A DNA stretch of 64,000 nucleotides from positions 19,238,272-19,302,271 of the forward strand of contig NC_026659.2 of the NCBI RefSeq assembly GCF_000004075.3, given 5' to 3'. The stretch is from Cucumis sativus. Its lineage: Eukaryota; Streptophyta; Magnoliopsida; Cucurbitales; Cucurbitaceae. The notes beneath the pieces were generated by a model that did not search any database, was not told where the DNA came from, and was given only the letters and a program-made list of their open reading frames with translations. Both the position numbers and the translations under genes were made by a program. Positions 45,775 to 57,284 of the stretch are shown in pieces. Numbering within the stretch: the stretch's first letter is position 1; the number at the start of each line of letters is the position of its first letter.

Positions 45775-47367
45775 GAGTACATAGTGATAAGGTGAGAGTT
45801 CTTTCCTATCTATATTTGTGTTCCAGGTTGTTGATCAATTCCAAACATAGAAAAACGACTGACAAAAGTTTTTCGTTATGAGTTGCATCCTATGAAATTG
45901 TAGAATTCTAGCTGACCTTATCCTTAAATAACCTTTTACCGAATTACAACTATCAGTTATACGCAATTAACAAAATTGTGTTCTTTTCCCCCCAATCACT
46001 TAGGATTCTACTTTTCATTTTTCACGATTGGCTTCATGTTGGAAGCCATCAACTTTCGGTGAAGCTAATATAATATGAGCAATTGAATGTAAATAGATAT
46101 TATATTTGCACCAAACCCAAATATGTCATCAAGATATTTATGTAACAACCTCCTAAACGGTGGGTTTTAATCACTCTCATGTACACTCAATTGGCATTAA
46201 AACTAATTAATTGATCAATTAAAATTCATGTTCAAATTAATGATGTTAATTGTTTAGTGAAAATACTGTTTCATTATTTAAAATACTTCTTTAATTTATA
46301 TATCATGATGTGGGATGTGTGATGGTTGAAACAGTGAAGGTAAATAAATCCAAGTTAACCTAAAGGGAACAAAAAAAGAGAAGATCAACAGAATAATATT
46401 GGAAGCAACGGATTTCCAGGGGAAAACAAAAATTACAAAAAGGTAGACTCTTGAAACTTTAGTTTATGTCAATATTGAGAAACTCTCTTCAATTACCATC
46501 AAAGCCATAATACTGTAAAACCAAAAACGATAGTGTTCAAATGTAAGAGAATAGTTAATCATCATGATCATTTTGTCAGTTAAAAAAAGGACTTGTGGAT
46601 AGCCTTTTCTCCACAAGTTTTGCAAGCATGATGCATCTCCCTTTCTTCAACTTTAATGGCAACCATTGAGGGAAATAATGAAGCTGCTAAATCCAGGTGA
46701 TGATTCCAGAGTTTATCTTAAACCACGTTGGTGCAACTTGGCAGTATCTTTCAACAGTAGGGAGAACTAAGGGTACACCTTCCGTAATATTTCTAAAGCA
46801 GAATATCATTTTAAACATACTGTCTACTCTTCAATAATGAGCCCACTAGAAGATATAATCAAGTGTAGATAGAAAACAAGAAAGACGAACTACAAAATTC
46901 GAAGGAGCCGACATAACATTAAATTACACCTAGCTAGTTCTATATTGCCTTCTAATTTGCAAGTTAGAGATATCAATACAATTACTAACTAAAGATCTTT
47001 CATGCAACAACCCGATTGTTTTAGGTCCCTAGCCAGAGTCATTACTACGATGCATGCAATTTTAAAACCAAAACTAGATGCCCATTAGGCACAAAAGTCT
47101 AGCTGGTCTGAAAGTACACAAATCTAGTGTGTACGCAGCTATACGTACGAGAGGGTAGTTGCCACTAACTTATACGCAAAGTGCAATAAGGGGTCTCACA
47201 TTGTATAATTAATCATATCATAATAACTTATAACTTTGTAGCACGTTCTTATAAATTGTCAGTCATAAACCACACATACCATCACATAAAGTTTCTTAGC
47301 GTGCCTTAAAATTTAATTACATTTTGCCTGTCTCAAAGGCATTCTAGCAGGTTGAAACAAAATTTAT
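45775..47367. other. Upstream region of beta-galactosidase copy 1
   Basis: Non-coding on inspection. A weak coding-like minus-strand stretch at about 46640-46810 is not recognised and is present in both duplication units. Confidence 0.5.
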
Positions 47368-48440
47368 ATCCAGATATCCTTTCCTTCCGCTTACCGAGCC
47401 CTTGTGAAATTAAAAAATATGGACCCAAACAAAATTTCAACTTTTAGTCCCCTTAATCAAAGTTGTAGTAAATTCATTCTTAAAAAAGTTCTTAAATGTT
47501 TTACCCAAGCTATCCTTTGTCAAGAAACTGTCTCGTAACCATTAATAACGGTAACACGAATTATAGCATCAAAATTGAGCTCAAAACTGACTTGGAGCAG
47601 CACCACCGAAGAAACTCACATAGAACGGCACAACCTTGTTAAATAAGGTTCGAAATGTTTCCTACCTTTAGTTTCATAACTGAATTAAACGGAGTGGATT
47701 ACTAAAATCAAACTCGTTCGAAGTGTGGGTCTTGGCAGCTGGACGCAGATCGACGTAGTATTGTGGTGGCGACTGCGTGGGTTTTCCTTCTGCAGACATG
47801 AGAGAAAGAAACTCCCGAAGGTACAGAAGGGGCGACCGACAGTGATTCGATATATCGGTCACTGGCAGAGGTAAACGGCGGCTAAGGGCGATTGGTGGCT
47901 CATTATGACGTGCGAATGTCGCGAGGTCTCTAGTGAGAGAGAACAAACTAACGGTGGGCTGGAAATAACGGCAGCGGTGGCAACGTCCTGATGTGGTTGG
48001 CGACGATAAAGTTTGCGTTCAGTGGTTGGTCGTCGAGAGGGTTAGAGATAGTAAGAAAGATGATGTCACGACAGGGGGTTTCACTCAACAGCCAAATGTT
48101 CACAATTTATTCCTCTATGTTCCTTCGAAGGGGGGTTTTTGGCATGAATGACTATATATTTTTTTAATTATGAATAATAATTAGGAGAATTGTCAAAAAT
48201 AGCAAATTTGACAAAATACTTACAACACATTGCAACTTTTTCATATTTTATCAATAATAGACATTGATACACACTGATATGCTTCTATCGGTGGCACTGA
48301 TGGACAGTGATAGCAGTCTATCAGTTTCTGTTTTTGATGGAATCCAAAATTTTGCCATAGCTTGTAAATATTTTAATTTATTTTGCTATTTTTCAAAATG
48401 CCCCTAATAATTAAATATATAACAACGTTTTTAAAAAACA
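47368..48440. other. Unique spacer between the duplication units
   Basis: About 1.07 kb found in neither unit. It carries a minus-strand ORF of 90 codons (47674-47946) with no recognised motif, GC-richer than its surroundings, and a MITE-like element (48192-48400). Confidence 0.6.
48192..48400. mobile_element. MITE-like inverted-repeat element, related to 6021-6176
   Basis: The left arm begins GTCAAAAATAGCAAATTTG. The right arm reversed begins TTGAAAAATAGCAAAATAA and continues ATTTACAAGCTATGGCAAAA. The centre has gatagcagtctatcag-type palindromic words. It lies about 40 bases from the border of duplication unit 2. Confidence 0.65.
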
Positions 48441-48667
48441 TTCAAATATAGCAAAAGATTAGTGACAGCTCCAATCGAGACTTTTATGGGCTATCAATGA
48501 CAGACCAATATTTTTGTGATGGCCTATCATTAATAGACCACAGTGTGTTTATAGTATCTTCTACGTTTGTGATTAAGAAACCATATACTACGAAAAAGAA
48601 AGAAATAAAAATACATAGTTTGTTAAAAGAAGTTAACATTAACGAATATATATTACACCATTGTTAA

Positions 48668-51133
48668 TCAATTTTGTGCACACAGTGCTTGAACTGCCAA
48701 TCTTGCAGATAAATTTGTGGCATCGCCTAATCCAAATGACTTTGCAGATACATCAATTGAACAACTTTCCATGCCAATGCACGCTTTTTCCACAAAAAGA
48801 GCACTGTTTGTCACATCCCATGAACCTTGCTTAAACGAACCACATTTTCCCTCTGGATTTCCATAGCTAGCGAATTGGATGTCAGAGATGACATGTCCTC
48901 CCTGACAAGACAAGTCTAAGGTGCTTCCTTCATTAGCATTTCCACATATAGTTCCTATTGTGATTGTTTGAACTGACACGTGTTGTGGATTTCCACCAAT
49001 TTCTTCAAATAAAATCAATGTGTTTGTGTTGCTTGAAAGAAATGATCTTGGAACATGATACCATCTTTGAGAAGGATTTCCACAATTTCCCACACATTTG
49101 CTAGGGTTGTATGCACCTCTATAGTCACATGTTGCGCTGCAACTATCATTGCCAGCAACGAAAGATGGCCAAAATCGGCCTATGCTTTGCCCATTTACCC
49201 AAGCTTGGCCTTTTCCCATTCCTTGCATGTCCAAGACTACTGGGTCAATTCCAGCAGGTGTCTTAAAGCTAGTCTTGTACCATGTCATTCGCCTTCCAAT
49301 AGATTTTTTATTTAGTGCAATCCAATTTGTTCTCTGTGAGAACATCGGGTTGTAAATTTGCTTCATTTCTCCATTTAATCCAACCTTATAAGACCATAAA
49401 TTTGATGACAAATCAGTTGTCACGTTTCCATCTCCAATTAGATAGATGGGACCTCCATCGATTCCCGTTGGCACCATATCATAAAATGCGTCGTAATTCT
49501 TCAACCCAACAGTGGCACTCAAAAGAGTTATTGTGTTGGTTCCCGATTTTAGTAGAATGGGTTTCTCAAACACAAAACTCTGGCCATTACTCCCCCATTG
49601 CGACCCAATGTATCTTTTATTAACGAAAGCATGAAGCACATGACCCTTTGTATTCACTTGGAGAGTCACATTCTGAAGTGAAGATGTTCCGCTAGTGTCA
49701 ACATTCGTCATGTACCAGAAGTAGTCGCTGAAATCAACCGTGACCCTTTTTTGTTCCAAAAGAAGGTTTGCCGCAAATTTACCATTTCCTTGCAGTGTGT
49801 CTTTCATAGGTTCTGGAGCCCAAGCCCACGAGAGCTGTGCATTTTCCTTCTCATTTTGCTCCTTCACGAACATAGATGTTTGGGAATTTACTTTTGCAGT
49901 GTTGTAAACCTCCTTGTTGCAACCATCAAGAATGCTCACAGACCAAGCTGGTACAAAATATTTTCCATCTGCTTGTAGATCTATGGTGGCATCATTTTTT
50001 CCATCTGTGTTGCTTAAAAAGCAAAACCTCTCCCCTGTTGTTGGGTTAAAGAATTTCGTTAAAGTTACAGAGCTACCAAAGTTTTGGTTTGTGTGTGTGC
50101 CGTTAGTGAGAATCTTCTCTCCTAACTTGATTGATGCATGGAGTTGTTTGAGATGCCCCCATTTAGGTTGATTCAAGTTCCCATACTCATCAAGTGGGGC
50201 GTTGTAATCGTAAGATGTAGTGATGAATGGACCTCCCGACGTTCTTCCAAAGTTGGTGCCTCCATGATACATGTAATAATTGTTGAAGACGCCACCGGAT
50301 TGAAAAAATCTTGCCACAGAAAATGCTACATCTTCTGCAGTTCTGTAAGGGTCTTTGTCGCCCCATTTCTTGAACCATCCCACCCAATTTTCAGTGAACA
50401 TTTTTGGGCTCTTAGGATTGTTTGGAGTAAAGTTATCACAGTAGAATCCATTGCATGTATTAATGATAGGTTGTGGGGCATCACTTTGTTGGCACATGAT
50501 CCATGGAACGCCAATATTGAGAGATTCGGCCATTTGGGCACACCAATTGATATATGCTTTTCCTGCATCTCCATAAGCTGGTGTCATCACATTTCCATAC
50601 TCATTCTCGATTTGAGCTAATATTATTGGCCCTCCTTGTGAAGCAAAGAGATTGGCTTGTTTACACATATTCACTATCTTTGTCGTGAAAGTTTGCATTT
50701 CGTTCTTGTAGACTTGATTGTTAGTTCGTAGTTGGATTCCTGGCATATTGTGCAACCACACTGGAAAGCCTCCGTAGTTCCACTCGGCACACACGTAAGG
50801 ACCAATCCTCATGACAACATAAAGTCCAGCATCTTGGATAAGCTGGAAGAATTTAATAAAATCTAAACGTCCAGAGAAATCATACTTTCGTCGTTGTGGC
50901 TCGTGACGATCCCAAAAAATGTATGTCTCAATTGCATCAAGCCCACCATCTTTAGCTTTTTGAATAAGATCAGGCCACATTGCTTCAGTGCTGCGTGGAT
51001 AATGAATTGAGCCTGAGAAGATAATACGTCGTTCTCCGTTGATAATTATCGCATTTGAATCATATGAAACATTATCTCCTAGGCAAAAAGTCAAGCAAGC
51101 TAAAGTTGCAACAAGCCATTGAAGCTTAAACAT
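48668..51133 (-). CDS. Secreted beta-galactosidase (GH35) with C-terminal SUEL-type lectin domain, copy 2
   Basis: Also 821 codons without interruption, from the ATG at 51133; the upstream in-frame extension lacks an ATG and differs from copy 1 by a one-base indel. Same layout as copy 1: signal peptide, GH35 domain with Glu178 and Glu248 preserved, Cys-rich lectin tail. By eye 24 residues differ from copy 1 (about 97 percent identity). Only three lie in the first 340 residues; seven lie in the last 91, the lectin domain (for instance Gly to Glu, Lys to Gln, Ile to Ser, Ile to Phe). The cysteines of the lectin domain are unchanged. Both copies look functional. Changes cluster in the sugar-binding part, which could alter target choice; that is inference. 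Confidence 0.95.
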   Translation of the reverse strand: MFKLQWLVATLACLTFCLGDNVSYDSNAIIINGERRIIFSGSIHYPRSTEAMWPDLIQKAKDGGLDAIETYIFWDRHEPQRRKYDFSGRLDFIKFFQLIQDAGLYVVMRIGPYVCAEWNYGGFPVWLHNMPGIQLRTNNQVYKNEMQTFTTKIVNMCKQANLFASQGGPIILAQIENEYGNVMTPAYGDAGKAYINWCAQMAESLNIGVPWIMCQQSDAPQPIINTCNGFYCDNFTPNNPKSPKMFTENWVGWFKKWGDKDPYRTAEDVAFSVARFFQSGGVFNNYYMYHGGTNFGRTSGGPFITTSYDYNAPLDEYGNLNQPKWGHLKQLHASIKLGEKILTNGTHTNQNFGSSVTLTKFFNPTTGERFCFLSNTDGKNDATIDLQADGKYFVPAWSVSILDGCNKEVYNTAKVNSQTSMFVKEQNEKENAQLSWAWAPEPMKDTLQGNGKFAANLLLEQKRVTVDFSDYFWYMTNVDTSGTSSLQNVTLQVNTKGHVLHAFVNKRYIGSQWGSNGQSFVFEKPILLKSGTNTITLLSATVGLKNYDAFYDMVPTGIDGGPIYLIGDGNVTTDLSSNLWSYKVGLNGEMKQIYNPMFSQRTNWIALNKKSIGRRMTWYKTSFKTPAGIDPVVLDMQGMGKGQAWVNGQSIGRFWPSFVAGNDSCSATCDYRGAYNPSKCVGNCGNPSQRWYHVPRSFLSSNTNTLILFEEIGGNPQHVSVQTITIGTICGNANEGSTLDLSCQGGHVISDIQFASYGNPEGKCGSFKQGSWDVTNSALFVEKACIGMESCSIDVSAKSFGLGDATNLSARLAVQALCAQN

Positions 51134-51189
51134 CTTTGATCCCACAACTTATGTCTTTGGCTTATTTGTTTCCTGAATCGATGTGTTTA

Positions 51190-51197
51190 TTTATATA
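51190..51197 (-). promoter_or_regulatory. TATA box of beta-galactosidase copy 2
   Basis: TATATAAA on the minus strand about 60 bases before the ATG, same context as in copy 1. Confidence 0.65.
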
Positions 51198-52790
51198 GAG
51201 TACATAGTGATAAGGTGAGAGTTCTTTCCTATCTATATTTGTGTTCCAGGTTGTTGATCAATTCCAAACATAGAAAAACGACTGACAAAAGTTTTTCGTT
51301 ATGAGTTGCATCCTATGAAATTGTAGAATTCTAGCTGACCTTATCCTTAAATAACCTTTTACCGAATTACAACTATCAGTTATACGCAATTAACAAAATT
51401 GTGTTCTTTTCCCCCCAATCACTTAGGATTCTACTTTTCATTTTTCACGATTGGCTTCATGTTGGAAGCCATCAACTTTCGGTGAAGCTAATATAATATG
51501 AGCAATTGAATGTAAATAGATATTATATTTGCACCAAACCCAAATATGTCATCAAGATATTTATGTAACAACCTCCTAAACGGTGGGTTTTAATCACTCT
51601 CATGTACACTCAATTGGCATTAAAACTAATTAATTGATCAATTAAAATTCATGTTCAAATTAATGATGTTAATTGTTTAGTGAAAATACTGTTTCATTAT
51701 TTAAAATACTTCTTTAATTTATATATCATGATGTGGGATGTGTGATGGTTGAAACAGTGAAGGTAAATAAATCCAAGTTAACCTAAAGGGAACAAAAAAA
51801 GAGAAGATCAACAGAATAATATTGGAAGCAACGGATTTCCAGGGGAAAACAAAAATTACAAAAAGGTAGACTCTTGAAACTTTAGTTTATGTCAATATTG
51901 AGAAACTCTCTTCAATTACCATCAAAGCCATAATACTGTAAAACCAAAAACGATAGTGTTCAAATGTAAGAGAATAGTTAATCATCATGATCATTTTGTC
52001 AGTTAAAAAAAGGACTTGTGGATAGCCTTTTCTCCACAAGTTTTGCAAGCATGATGCATCTCCCTTTCTTCAACTTTAATGGCAACCATTGAGGGAAATA
52101 ATGAAGCTGCTAAATCCAGGTGATGATTCCAGAGTTTATCTTAAACCACGTTGGTGCAACTTGGCAGTATCTTTCAACAGTAGGGAGAACTAAGGGTACA
52201 CCTTCCGTAATATTTCTAAAGCAAAATATCATTTTAAACATACTGTCTACTCTTCAATAATGAGCCCACTAGAAGATATAATCAAGTGTAGATAGAAAAC
52301 AAGAAAGACGAACTACAAAATTCGAAGGAGCCGACATAACATTAAATTACACCTAGCTAGTTCTATATTGCCTTCTAATTTGCAAGTTAGAGATATCAAT
52401 ACAATTACTAACTAAAGATCTTTCATGCAACAACCCGATTGTTTTAGGTCCCTAGCCAGAGTCATTACTACGATGCATGCAATTTTAAAACCAAAACTAG
52501 ATGCCCATTAGGCACAAAAGTCTAGCTGGTCTGAAAGTACACAAATCTAGTGTGTATGCAGCTATACGTACGAGAGGGTAGTTGCCACTAACTTATACGC
52601 AAAGTGCAATAAGGGGTCTCACATTGTATAACTAATCATATCATAATAACTTATAACTTTATAGCACGTTCTTATAAATTGTCAGTCATAAACCACACAT
52701 ACCATCACATAAAGTTTCTTAGCGTGCCTTAAAACTTAATTACATTTTGTCTGCCTCAAAGGTATTCTAGCAGGTTGAAACAAAATTTAT
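51198..52790. other. Upstream region of beta-galactosidase copy 2
   Basis: Near-identical to 45775-47367; no gene recognised. Confidence 0.5.
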
Positions 52791-53935
52791 TTTCATTTTT
52801 TGGTTCACTTTTCAATGGCAAATTCATAATTATTTTCGAAATTTCTCCACTTTTCAGTGGATTTTAGGTCGGTATGGACCTTGAGAGTGTAATTTTTGGC
52901 CTATTTGCTATAATCCTCCAATTTTTCCAATAAATACCCCTAACTCTTAATTTCATATAGAATTTAATTCACTATTTCTTCTAAAATTACTCTCAATTTC
53001 TTCCAAATTCCAAATTCCAAATTCCAAATTCTTTACCCTTGTTATGTCATTTTCGAATCTTTTAACAAATTTTGGAGAATTATTGAAGATGCAAGGATAA
53101 TTTCTTCACATAATTTTGGCTTAGATGATTCTAATTTTTTAGAATTTCATTACTCTAATTTTTTATTGCAATTAGACTTTATTGGAATCATCAATTATTT
53201 GTATCAAAAATTAGATTTTTTATTCAATTCATTAATTATTGTAAGTTTGATTCTTGATCTTTGATTTTTTTATTCAATCTTTGTAAGCAATTTAGCTTAA
53301 GTATATCAATTAGTACAAGATTAATTGAATTACTTGTTTCTACACAAATTCTCTTGATTCTTGATTGTATCTCTCTCATTCTTCAAATTGTTTGATGTTT
53401 TATGGATTTCAATTGTTCTTAGTCAATTCTTAGAATTAAATTGCTTACTTTTTAGTGCACAAATTAATCCCCATTTAATTCATTGGTTGCAAAATTATGA
53501 ATGATCTATTTTGTAATTTTCTTTGAAGAACAATTAAGGGTTTAGTTAAGATTGCAAAAATTAAACTAATCCCCATGAAATTAATCTCTTTTCTTGAATT
53601 TTGATTCAAAATTCCTCCACGATCAAGCAAGCTTCAACTTCCTTTACTTTCTTTGATTCAATGATAAGATTAGATCAATGCCTAAGCTCATTCCTCAATT
53701 CTCTTATTGGAATTCAATCTTTAACTTCTCTTTTAGTGAATTGTATTATTACAAGTCAAATTTCTCATTCTCATTCTCCCTTATGATTTTCTCAAATTGT
53801 TTTCCATGCTTTTCTTTTCTTTTTGTTACTAATCTCATTCTTTTCAAGCATTACATTCAAGAAAATGTCTATCCTACACTCTCTTAGGTTCAACACCTGT
53901 GCTTGCATCTATCTACTGTAAAAGTCAAGGGTAAA
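52791..53935. other. AT-rich sequence, possibly transposon-derived
   Basis: No gene recognised. A four-fold ccaaatt repeat lies at 53001-53031. Repeated ttgattcttgat-type words and CCAATAAATACCCC near 52926 suggest a decayed LTR, without clear borders. Confidence 0.4.
53001..53031. repeat. Heptamer tandem repeat (ccaaatt)4
   Basis: Four consecutive copies of ccaaatt. Confidence 0.9.
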
Positions 53936-54099
53936 CTACAAATAATTTTTTGTTAAGGCGGTTAAGTTATGTACCACTCACGACCACTTTAATTTTTGAA
54001 CATACATGTGTTGATAACGATCATGCTTATATACTTTGCATAATTCATTACTTTTTGCATACCAATTTCGATCTTGTCACCTAGTTTGTGAGTCTTTTG

Positions 54100-56790
54100 T
54101 AATTCTCTCCTTGAGTTTATAGATCAACTTAGATGCTATTGGTTTGCATCCTTTAGGTAAAGAAGCTAGGGCCTTGGTATTATTCACATTTAGTGAATTT
54201 TTTTCTTCATTCATAGCTTCAATCAACTATCTAGCATCATTACCATTTACAGCTTCCTTAAAGGAACTTGGTTCATGATCATTAGGAGCTACAGTAGCAT
54301 TTAGAACAAAATCCATATAATTAGTTTCACCATGCCTAGTTGGAGGAACAATTACTCTTTTTTGTCTGTCTCTTGCTAGGGAGTATTAACTCAAGTCAAG
54401 TTGTTCTTCAACTATTTTAGTTTGTTCTCCACTTGTGTTCTCTACTTGCTCTTCCTAAGTGGAAATAGTTCCCTTGGTAGATTGAGCATTATTTCTAGTA
54501 TTCTCCACCTAAAAGTAAGTAATATAGGTTTCAGTGGCATTAGGATTTTCATCAAGATTACATTTCCCTTGCATAAACATCTCATCTTCTCTGAAATGAA
54601 CATCCTATTGATTATAAACTTCTTGCCAATGGGATTCCACATCTTGAAACTCTTTACTTCTTCTGTGAAGCCAACAAACATCCTTTTAATATCTCTTGCC
54701 TTTAGTTTCACTTGGTTTTGATGGACATACCCTACACATCCAAACACCTTAAAATCATTTAGATTTGGAGGGTGTTTGGACCATTTCTCCTTAGATGTTA
54801 AGAACCCTAAAGTGGTATATAAGGGTTTCTGTTTAGTGTGTACATAGCATAGGCAGCAACTTCAGTCCAAAAATTTTCTTCTAGGATAGCATCTAACTAT
54901 AGGCATCTTACTCTTTCCATGATTGTTATGTTGAGTCTTTATGCCACTCTATTTTGTTGAGGTATGGATCTCACTGTTATATGTCTTGTAATACCATTTT
55001 TCCAACAAAAAATATTGAAAACATCTCCACAAAACTCCAAACCGCTATCAGTACTAAGGAACTTAATTTCTTTATCAATTTGTTTTTCTATCATTAGTTT
55101 CCATTCTTTAAATTTTTCAAAAATCTGATCTTTAGTTTTTATAAAGTAAACCCAGTTTTTTCTAGAAAAATCATCAGTAAAGGATAAGACGTACCTTGAG
55201 ACACTTAGGCTTGGAGTTGAGGCTGGACCCCGTAGATCCGAATGGATGTAGTCTAGGATTCCTTTAGTTGTGTGTTGTGCATTGGTGAAGCTTTGTTTCC
55301 TTGCTTTGCCTAGCACATAGTGTTTACAGAAAGACAGCTTATCACTTATTTCTTTAGGTAGGATGTCTTGTGTGGATAGAGCCTCAACCCTTTTTAGCTG
55401 ATGTGAGATAGTCTTTTGTGCCAAATGTCAAACTCAGTTAGATTTAGAGCAGAAACAACACTAGCTTCCTTTAACATTTCAACCCATTTAATTATTAAAA
55501 GATCATTTATCTTTTCTTCAACCAATACTACTCTACAGTCCATAAAAACCTGAAAAACTCCACATTTTTCTTTGGTATTCACACCCTAAAGAATTTAGCA
55601 TTCCTAGGGAAATAAGATTTCTTTTAAGGCGAGGAACATGTCTAACATTTGTGAGAAGCTTCAAAGTCCCATCTTTTAATTTCATGGTGACTGACCTAAT
55701 TCCAACAATGTTACAGGCTTCATTATTCCCCATAAAAACTAACTCTCTGTTGATTTCTTTATATATGTTGAACAACGTTCTAAAAGGTGTCATATGGTAG
55801 GTGGATCTAGAATCTAGAACCCAATCATGTTTACCAAAGGGGATAACATGATTGGCTTGGTCTTGAGTTGATGCCAAAGCATCAGTATAGGTATATGAAC
55901 TTTCTACTATAGAGGCTTCAGGTTGCTTTTCCTCTGAATCTTTTTCTTTCTCTCGATTCTTTTTCTTAAGGAAAAAGCAATATATCTTGGATTAGATGTC
56001 ACTTCTTCTTGCAATACTTACATTTCTTCTTCTGTTGTGCTTTATTTTCGTCATTTGAATAAATTTTGCTGTTGTTTTCCCACTTATTAGCGTGAGATTT
56101 GCCTTTGACAAATAAACGATCTCCACTGTGATGCTCTTTTTTTGATGACTGATGCTCTTTTTGTGATAACTAAATTTCTAATTCTCTAGTTCTAAGGGCT
56201 GAAACAATAGCATTTGTTTTACTAAGTCTCTGCCATATATAAGTACATTTTTTTACCTCTTTGTAAGCTTCGGGTAGAGAATTTAGGAGAACAATAGGTT
56301 TCATTTTCATCACTGAGTTTGTCTTCAAGACTTTTAAATCTTGAAACAATTTTTTTGAACTCATCTATGTTGCCTGTCAAAGTTTATGAATGATCCATTT
56401 TGTTTGTGAAGAATTTCTCCCTTAGGTACATTTTATTAGAGAGATCTTTAGTTGCATATAAACTTTCTAATTTTTTCCAAATTTTATATGTTGTATTTTC
56501 TTTTAATACTTCTTATAACATTGTCACTTAGATTTAGGATTAGTGTACCATAGACATTTAACTTCATTTCTTCTCTTTGTGATGTTGTGAGTGTTGTTGG
56601 AAGTCCTGAGGGATCTAAAAGGGCTTTATGAGTCTTTTGCTGACCTAGCAAAGTCTTGATTTTTGTCTTCCATAAGACAAAATCTCCCTAATTTCCATCG
56701 AACTTCTCTATTCCTAATCTTGCCACTACCATTCTCAAGTTTGTTGTGTTCTTTAATCCTCCCACATTCAAATTCTTGAAAAATCAAGAT
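54100..56790 (-). pseudogene. Copia gag-protease-integrase polyprotein remnant
   Basis: Seen on the minus strand: gag block VLLNSLPEAYKEVKKC; a knuckle CKYCKKK followed by a stop; protease WVLDSRSTYHMTPFRTLF, where the usual DSG is DSR; pre-integrase FDIWHKRLSHIS with a Cys changed to Tyr in the next knuckle; integrase DYIHSDLRGPAS, LSFTDDFSRKNWVYF and LSTDSGLEF; then VFGCVGYVH and KRMFVGF. A pre-RT block with EEKNSLNVNNTKAL and PKGCKPIASK ends the similarity. Stops and shifts separate the parts, and the protease active site is altered, so it is not functional. Confidence 0.85.
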
Positions 56791-57198
56791 TTGCTTTAAT
56801 ACCAATTTGTTGAGCTTCTTTCAATTTGATTTCAGGCCCAAAGCAAGTAGAGGATAGCTTGTTGTAAGGCTACGAGGAGATGAAGTCACGTCTCTTTGTG
56901 ATGATAGCCGTACACGTGGATGAAGGTAAGAACTCCCCTCCTTTTTCGTTCCTGCACTTTACGAAAGAAAAGAAAAAAAAAAATTACCTCTCTTTTTCTC
57001 TCTACTTTTTTCAAACTCTAAGTCTTTGAGAATGGGTTTTGATTTTGAATGGAGTAGATCACACAAACAATTGTTGAAGACGAAGGAGAAGAAGAAGAAG
57101 GCAAGATTTACGTGATTCGGCTAAAGAATGCCTACATCCATGGAAGGATCACTTTCCTTGATTTTTAAAGATGAGTAAAATCCTTTTGCTTGTTTTTT

Positions 57199-57221
57199 TT
57201 TTTTTTTTTTTTTTATCTACT
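57199..57221. repeat. Poly-T tract
   Basis: More than 20 consecutive T at the right edge of the copia region. It may be the A-tail scar of an insertion read on the other strand. Confidence 0.8.
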
Positions 57222-57284
57222 GTGAAAGAAGTATATGTAAAATATTTTTTAGATGCACCTTTTATATGTACAGGTGTTTACTAA

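Larger units (their letters stand above)
43015..47367. repeat. Tandem duplication, unit 1 (4.35 kb)
   Basis: Matches 48441-52790 from ttcaaatatagcaaaag to gttgaaacaaaatttat. The unit holds a beta-galactosidase gene, about 230 bases of its 3' flank and about 1.65 kb of 5' flank. From roughly 45724 to 46750 I see only one single-base length difference. Confidence 0.93.
48441..52790. repeat. Tandem duplication, unit 2 (4.35 kb)
   Basis: Second copy of 43015-47367, same orientation. Differences in the non-coding flanks are few and mostly near the outer ends (for example around 52560-52770 and 48458-48475). Confidence 0.93.
53940..57240 (-). mobile_element. Ty1-copia retrotransposon, degenerate, minus strand
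   Basis: The gene order on the minus strand is gag (56170-56790), zinc knuckle (about 56020), protease (55700-55877), GAG-pre-integrase and integrase (54939-55480), post-integrase (54442-54747) and a pre-RT stub (54100-54300). TGGTATTAAAGC at 56793-56804 matches the copia primer site with two changes and marks the 5' LTR as 56805 to about 57240. RT and RNase H are mostly absent, and I found no 3' LTR. Confidence 0.75.

Noticed and set aside
46640..46810. Coding-like stretch upstream of both beta-galactosidases
   Set aside because: Short, unrecognised, without start or splice signals; its conservation is explained by the recent duplication.
47674..47946. 90-codon minus-strand ORF in the duplication spacer
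   Set aside because: No motif, no supporting context; could be a gene scrap but cannot be named.
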